A DNA stretch of 17,048 bases, from the NCBI GenBank assembly GCA_000432735.1, contig FR887785.1, positions 3,598-20,645 of the forward strand, in the 5' to 3' direction. The notes beneath the pieces were generated by a model that was given only the letters and a program-made list of their open reading frames with translations, was not told the origin of the DNA and searched no databases. Both the position numbers and the translations under genes were made by a program. Within the stretch, counting starts at the first letter, position 1. Each line of letters opens with the position of its first letter. This document shows, piece by piece, positions 14,056 through 17,048 of the stretch. Source of the DNA: Bacteroides sp. CAG:443 (GTDB lineage: Bacteria > Bacteroidota > Bacteroidia > Bacteroidales > Bacteroidaceae).

Positions 14056-15372
14056 TTATTTCATTTCCTTGCGGACCAGCTCCTCATGTTTTTGCTTGGC
14101 ATCGGGACAATTGCGACGTATATACCCACTTAAACTATTATAAACAATACCCAAACGCTTAGCTATTGATTTCAAATTTTCAGTCGTGGTTTCATACAAT
14201 CTGACAGCTTCTGCATATTTTTCCATAGCCTGTCTGGAGATATATTTGCCATTTTCATTTTTTACCATTCCACATTGTGCTACTAAATCTGGCTCATGCT
14301 CCCATAAATAGCTTCTAAACGTGTCTGCATTCAAACCATATTCTGCTGCTACCTGGGTAACAGGTCGAAGATTATTTTTCATACTACCAATAGCAGCCTC
14401 ATATTTTGCCGCAGTCGATTTTAAATAACATTTTGTTTTGGTAAGATCAATATATTCTTCTTTACAATCCACTTTCTCCCCTCCTCTACGCTCCAACATC
14501 AAATCCCGATGCCAGACACGTAGATAATTTCGAAATCCTTCCAGTGGAACACCAGTCTTACGAACTATTTCTTTGATAATTAAATTAGAATTCTTATAAA
14601 GTTCCAGTGCCTCCTGGTACTTTTCTACAGTTTTCTGCTGTGGACAATGTATCTGACCGTTACCACATATTTTCCCTATAATTCTGTTCTTTTTAGCAGC
14701 TTTTCTCTCTGCTTTCCTCTTCCGAATCACTTCTTTGTGATAAAACCTCATATGCTGGCTCAGACCACCTATAGAAACCTGACATATTTCTGCTATTTCC
14801 GGAATAGTCTTATCTGTCGACTTATACATCTCCACAGCCAATGCATATTGTTCCTCACACTCCGGACGCACTCCCCGATGTACATTATCACCAATACCCA
14901 ACATCCTACGCACATTTTCACGCCAAATCGGAATCTCTTCATAGTGTAGCCGCATATAATTAGCCAATGCAGTACCATTCACATTAAATTTACGAGCTAC
15001 CTGAGAGACATTTAAATCAATATAGTCCAGCGATTTACAAGCTTCCACAGCTTCCGTATATTTGGCTTTAGATACAATACTGGGCTGTCCGGAAGATACA
15101 ATTTTTATATCCTTCGGATTTTTCCCCTCGTAGGAGATACCTCGCCTACGCAAGATCAATTCACGCCAATAACGCCGCAAATAACTTCCCAGTCCTCCGA
15201 GCGAAACATTACACTTGACAGCTATCTTACATAAAGGAAGTTTAGAATCAGCATACATTTCTACCGCCTCCTCATATTTACAATGCAAAACATACCGACG
15301 CTGCAATGCAATCTTTTCCTTGTTGGAAAGATCACCTATTCCCTTTAATTCACTACTTTTACCCTCCACCAT
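14056..15372 (-). CDS. Protein of six helix-turn-helix-like repeats, function unknown
   Basis: I do not recognise a named family for this 438-residue protein. It consists almost entirely of six related units that begin near residues 32, 104, 175, 251, 323 and 385, a period of about 62-76. Each unit reads roughly KYxEAVExYK, a loop, IxEIAxxxxVSxxGLxxYLRxYH, then a basic tail such as RKRKAERKAAKK at 217-228. The pattern of one helix followed by a helix-turn-helix with a conserved recognition-helix YLR resembles homeodomain-like/resolvase-type HTH modules, so DNA binding is likely. It has no signal peptide, membrane segment, catalytic motif or ligand domain. It lies 123 bp after a glycosyltransferase gene and upstream of ric, on the same strand. 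By eye its codons are more AT-rich than the arginine genes, which hints at acquired DNA. It could be a regulator of the polysaccharide locus or a DNA-organising protein. Confidence 0.75.
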   Translation of the reverse strand: MVEGKSSELKGIGDLSNKEKIALQRRYVLHCKYEEAVEMYADSKLPLCKIAVKCNVSLGGLGSYLRRYWRELILRRRGISYEGKNPKDIKIVSSGQPSIVSKAKYTEAVEACKSLDYIDLNVSQVARKFNVNGTALANYMRLHYEEIPIWRENVRRMLGIGDNVHRGVRPECEEQYALAVEMYKSTDKTIPEIAEICQVSIGGLSQHMRFYHKEVIRKRKAERKAAKKNRIIGKICGNGQIHCPQQKTVEKYQEALELYKNSNLIIKEIVRKTGVPLEGFRNYLRVWHRDLMLERRGGEKVDCKEEYIDLTKTKCYLKSTAAKYEAAIGSMKNNLRPVTQVAAEYGLNADTFRSYLWEHEPDLVAQCGMVKNENGKYISRQAMEKYAEAVRLYETTTENLKSIAKRLGIVYNSLSGYIRRNCPDAKQKHEELVRKEMK

Positions 15373-15495
15373 AATGTCAAAGAACGAACAGATCAGTTAT
15401 ATCCTAATTATCAACTATCTGCACTCTAACAATCATTATCTTTTATCTAATAATTATCAGGTTCAGGTCAACAATATTCATAAAAGACAGCTAAT
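15373..15495 (-). promoter_or_regulatory. AT-rich spacer before the HTH-repeat gene with TAATTATCA repeats
   Basis: These 123 bp separate the glycosyltransferase stop from the HTH-repeat start. TAATTATCA occurs twice in direct orientation, at 15405-15413 and 15451-15459. No TAnnTTTG box is found on the minus strand, so either the gene is read through from the glycosyltransferase or it uses a promoter I cannot recognise. Confidence 0.3.
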
Positions 15496-16620
15496 TTATA
15501 ATTGACTATACGTCTTTCCCAGTTCATACCAGAAAAGGTGTCTCTCATATCGATCTACAACAAGAGCTCTCGACTGAGCTGCCAACTTTTGTCTGACAGT
15601 CTCATTAACCAGCATAAACCTCATTGCATCATACAGCTTTTCTTCATCCCGTGGCGGCACAACCAGACCGTTTACTCCATCATGAATAATCTCATTACTT
15701 CCATTAATATCCGTTACAATACACGGCAACCCCATGGCCCCGGCCTGAAGCACTACATTGGGAAATCCTTCCCTATAACTAGGCAAGACAAAAACATCTG
15801 AGGCTGCAAGAAACGGACGAACGTCATCCTGCCAACCCATAAACATAATTTGTCTATAAGTAGATATAATCTGCCGCGTCGCAGGCTGAACAGGGTCAAG
15901 TTTTTCCTCAAAATCTCCGACAAGCATCAGCCTACATGCAGGAAATTCATCGGCAAGTTTTACAAAGGCCCTTACCAATTCATTAATTCCCTTATCGCCA
16001 ACTATCCTTCCAACAAAACAAAACGTAAAGCAACCTTTTCTCCGAATAGATTCAGCTTGGCGTAATATTTCATCCGTCCGGTTGAAATAACTCACATCTA
16101 TTCCATTCACATTTCCATTTCCAATGATGTGCAACTCCTTATGAGTTATTCCAAATCTGATCAAATCATTTCTCACTCCCTTGCCTTCTGGATTTATAAA
16201 AGTGGCACACGCACAAGTTATCCGGTCCGTCAACATCAACAAATGCTTTTTTACACCTGTAGCAGTAGGAAACACCAATCCCGTAAACGTATGCATCCTG
16301 ACCGGTACTTTACATATCCACGCTGCCAGCATTCCCAATAACCCCGCCTTAGGGGTCATAGTATGCACCATCCAAGGTTTTTCTTTCCGTATAAGCCGAA
16401 TCAAGGCAAAAAGAGATTTAAGATCTTGTACCAAGGCAATGCGTCTCTCCATGGAAACCGCTTCTGTTCTTACTCCTTCGCTTTCCCCAATTTCTTCCAG
16501 TTCCTTGCCTGGAGATGAAACTGCTACCACCTCATACAGCCTGTTCAACATGTTTAATTGCCCTTTCAGCAGCTTGAATGAAACAGGAACCGTTGTTATT
16601 CGCAATACTTTTTTTCTCAT
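15496..16620 (-). CDS. Glycosyltransferase family 4
   Basis: This is a 374-residue GT-B fold retaining glycosyltransferase, probably adding one sugar to a lipid-linked surface polysaccharide repeat unit at the cytoplasmic membrane face. The N-terminal acceptor domain includes HTMTPKAGLLGMLAAW at 86-101 and VRMHTFTGLVFP at 107-118, typical of CapM/WcaA-like enzymes. The C-terminal nucleotide-sugar domain has the segment CFVGRIVGDKGINELV at 201-216. The EX7E-type signature REGFPNVVLQAGAMGLP lies at 283-299, with Glu284 and a second acidic position in the following NGSNEI stretch. The length is normal. The start codon overlaps the acyltransferase stop by 4 bp (ATGA, 16620-16617), showing an operon with coupled translation. 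The sugar donor and acceptor cannot be read from sequence. Confidence 0.92.
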   Translation of the reverse strand: MRKKVLRITTVPVSFKLLKGQLNMLNRLYEVVAVSSPGKELEEIGESEGVRTEAVSMERRIALVQDLKSLFALIRLIRKEKPWMVHTMTPKAGLLGMLAAWICKVPVRMHTFTGLVFPTATGVKKHLLMLTDRITCACATFINPEGKGVRNDLIRFGITHKELHIIGNGNVNGIDVSYFNRTDEILRQAESIRRKGCFTFCFVGRIVGDKGINELVRAFVKLADEFPACRLMLVGDFEEKLDPVQPATRQIISTYRQIMFMGWQDDVRPFLAASDVFVLPSYREGFPNVVLQAGAMGLPCIVTDINGSNEIIHDGVNGLVVPPRDEEKLYDAMRFMLVNETVRQKLAAQSRALVVDRYERHLFWYELGKTYSQL

Positions 16621-17027
16621 TCTAATGATTTTATGATTCTACACCGATTACCTAAAGCAAGTACTCCATCAGGAATATCCTTATCAACTACCGAACCTGC
16701 TCCAATGATACTCCACCTTCCAATTTTCACTCCAGGAATAACCACTGTACCGGCTCCTATCCAGGTACCTTCTCCCACATGTATATTTCCACATAATGTC
16801 ACCTTCGGAGAGATATGTACGAAATCACCAATTACACATTCATGATCAATGGATGCCCCGGTATTGACAATACAATGCTTGCCTATCTGGGTACAAGCCT
16901 GTATGATAACCCCTTGCATTACTACTGTTCCGACATCAATTTTTACGGAATCGGAAATAATAGCTGACGATAGCGCTGAATCGGTACCATGCGTAGCACT
17001 GTAATCGGTACCATTGTAGCGCTGCAA
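16617..17027 (-). CDS. PglD/NeuD-type sugar O/N-acyltransferase, 5' end in a tandem repeat, possibly truncated
   Basis: Residues 20-133 are a left-handed beta-helix of hexapeptide repeats (SAIISDSVKI, IGKHCIVNTGASIDHEC, GEGTWIGAGTVVIPGVKIG). The catalytic-type histidine is His62 in SIDHEC and His71 is in the FVHIS segment. The sequence ends in GNRCRIIK, as in PglD/NeuD enzymes that acetylate a sugar for surface glycans. Family members have about 200 residues, with an N-terminal nucleotide-sugar binding Rossmann domain; that domain is missing here. The frame is closed upstream by a TGA at 17039-17037, and the only start available is a TTG at 17027-17025. The first ~20 residues come from a 23/24-bp tandem repeat (GTDYSATH, GTDSALSS). 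The gene may be a frameshifted remnant or phase-variable, with its first half outside the window. It is translationally coupled to the glycosyltransferase. Confidence 0.72.
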   Translation of the reverse strand: MQRYNGTDYSATHGTDSALSSAIISDSVKIDVGTVVMQGVIIQACTQIGKHCIVNTGASIDHECVIGDFVHISPKVTLCGNIHVGEGTWIGAGTVVIPGVKIGRWSIIGAGSVVDKDIPDGVLALGNRCRIIKSLE

Positions 17028-17048
17028 TCGGTACCGTCATGACGCTGC
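16979..17048. repeat. 23/24-bp tandem repeat reaching the window edge
   Basis: Three consecutive units begin with an identical AATCGGTACC, at 16979, 17003 and 17026. They are 24, 23 and 23 bp long, and the last ends exactly at the window end. The remainder of each unit is similar but diverged (variants of GTAGCGCTG), and a partial copy, TAGCGCTG, precedes at 16971-16978. Because one interval is 24 and the others 23 bp, copies are read in different frames. The number of units beyond the window is unknown. Confidence 0.9.

Noticed and set aside
16979..17048. Edge repeat as a CRISPR array
   Set aside because: The units are contiguous 23/24-bp copies without unique spacers, lie within a coding frame, and have no cas gene nearby.

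Overview
The window reads as chromosomal DNA of a Bacteroidales gut-type bacterium (Bacteroidaceae, Bacteroides/Phocaeicola-like). Most transcription units start just downstream of a TAnnTTTG box, the -7 element of the Bacteroidetes primary sigma factor. Start codons lack strong Shine-Dalgarno sequences, and a DUF3256 lipid-free secreted protein and the arginine gene order also fit this group. No tRNA, rRNA, insertion sequence or CRISPR array was seen.

Layout. (1) 1-1029: a type B ribosomal protein L31 gene with its own promoter and a strong terminator, then a non-coding stretch carrying the terminator of the next, oppositely oriented unit. (2) 1030-4400, minus strand: proB (glutamate 5-kinase), an XRE-cupin regulator and an acyl-CoA synthetase, closely spaced behind one promoter. 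(3) 4564-6077: a Cof-type HAD phosphatase and a SAM methyltransferase, convergent with only 2 bp between their stop codons. (4) 6266-10952, plus strand: an arginine cluster argR - GNAT acyltransferase - argG - PspC miniprotein - argC - argD. It has paired ARG-box-like sequences before argR and argG and a terminator-like hairpin before argG. Two terminators follow. (5) 11153-13962, minus strand: a secreted M23/LysM peptidase, a DUF3256 exported protein and the di-iron Fe-S repair protein Ric/YtfE. The ric promoter carries a CRP/FNR-type palindrome. (6) 14056-17048, minus strand and visibly more AT-rich: a protein built of six helix-turn-helix-like repeats, a GT4 glycosyltransferase and a PglD/NeuD-type acyltransferase. 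The last two look like the tail of a surface polysaccharide locus. The 5' end of the acyltransferase is a 23/24-bp tandem repeat that runs off the window edge.

How the genes fit together. The arginine cluster supplies the N-acyl-glutamate pathway enzymes for acylation (GNAT), reduction (ArgC), transamination (ArgD) and citrulline-to-argininosuccinate conversion (ArgG), with their repressor. The kinase, transcarbamylase and lyase must lie elsewhere. Bacteroides is known to use N-succinyl rather than N-acetyl intermediates, so the GNAT may be the N-succinylglutamate synthase.

The most unusual items are the six-repeat HTH protein of unknown function, the tandem repeat that shifts the reading frame at the start of the acyltransferase gene, and the palindrome at about -41 of ric.
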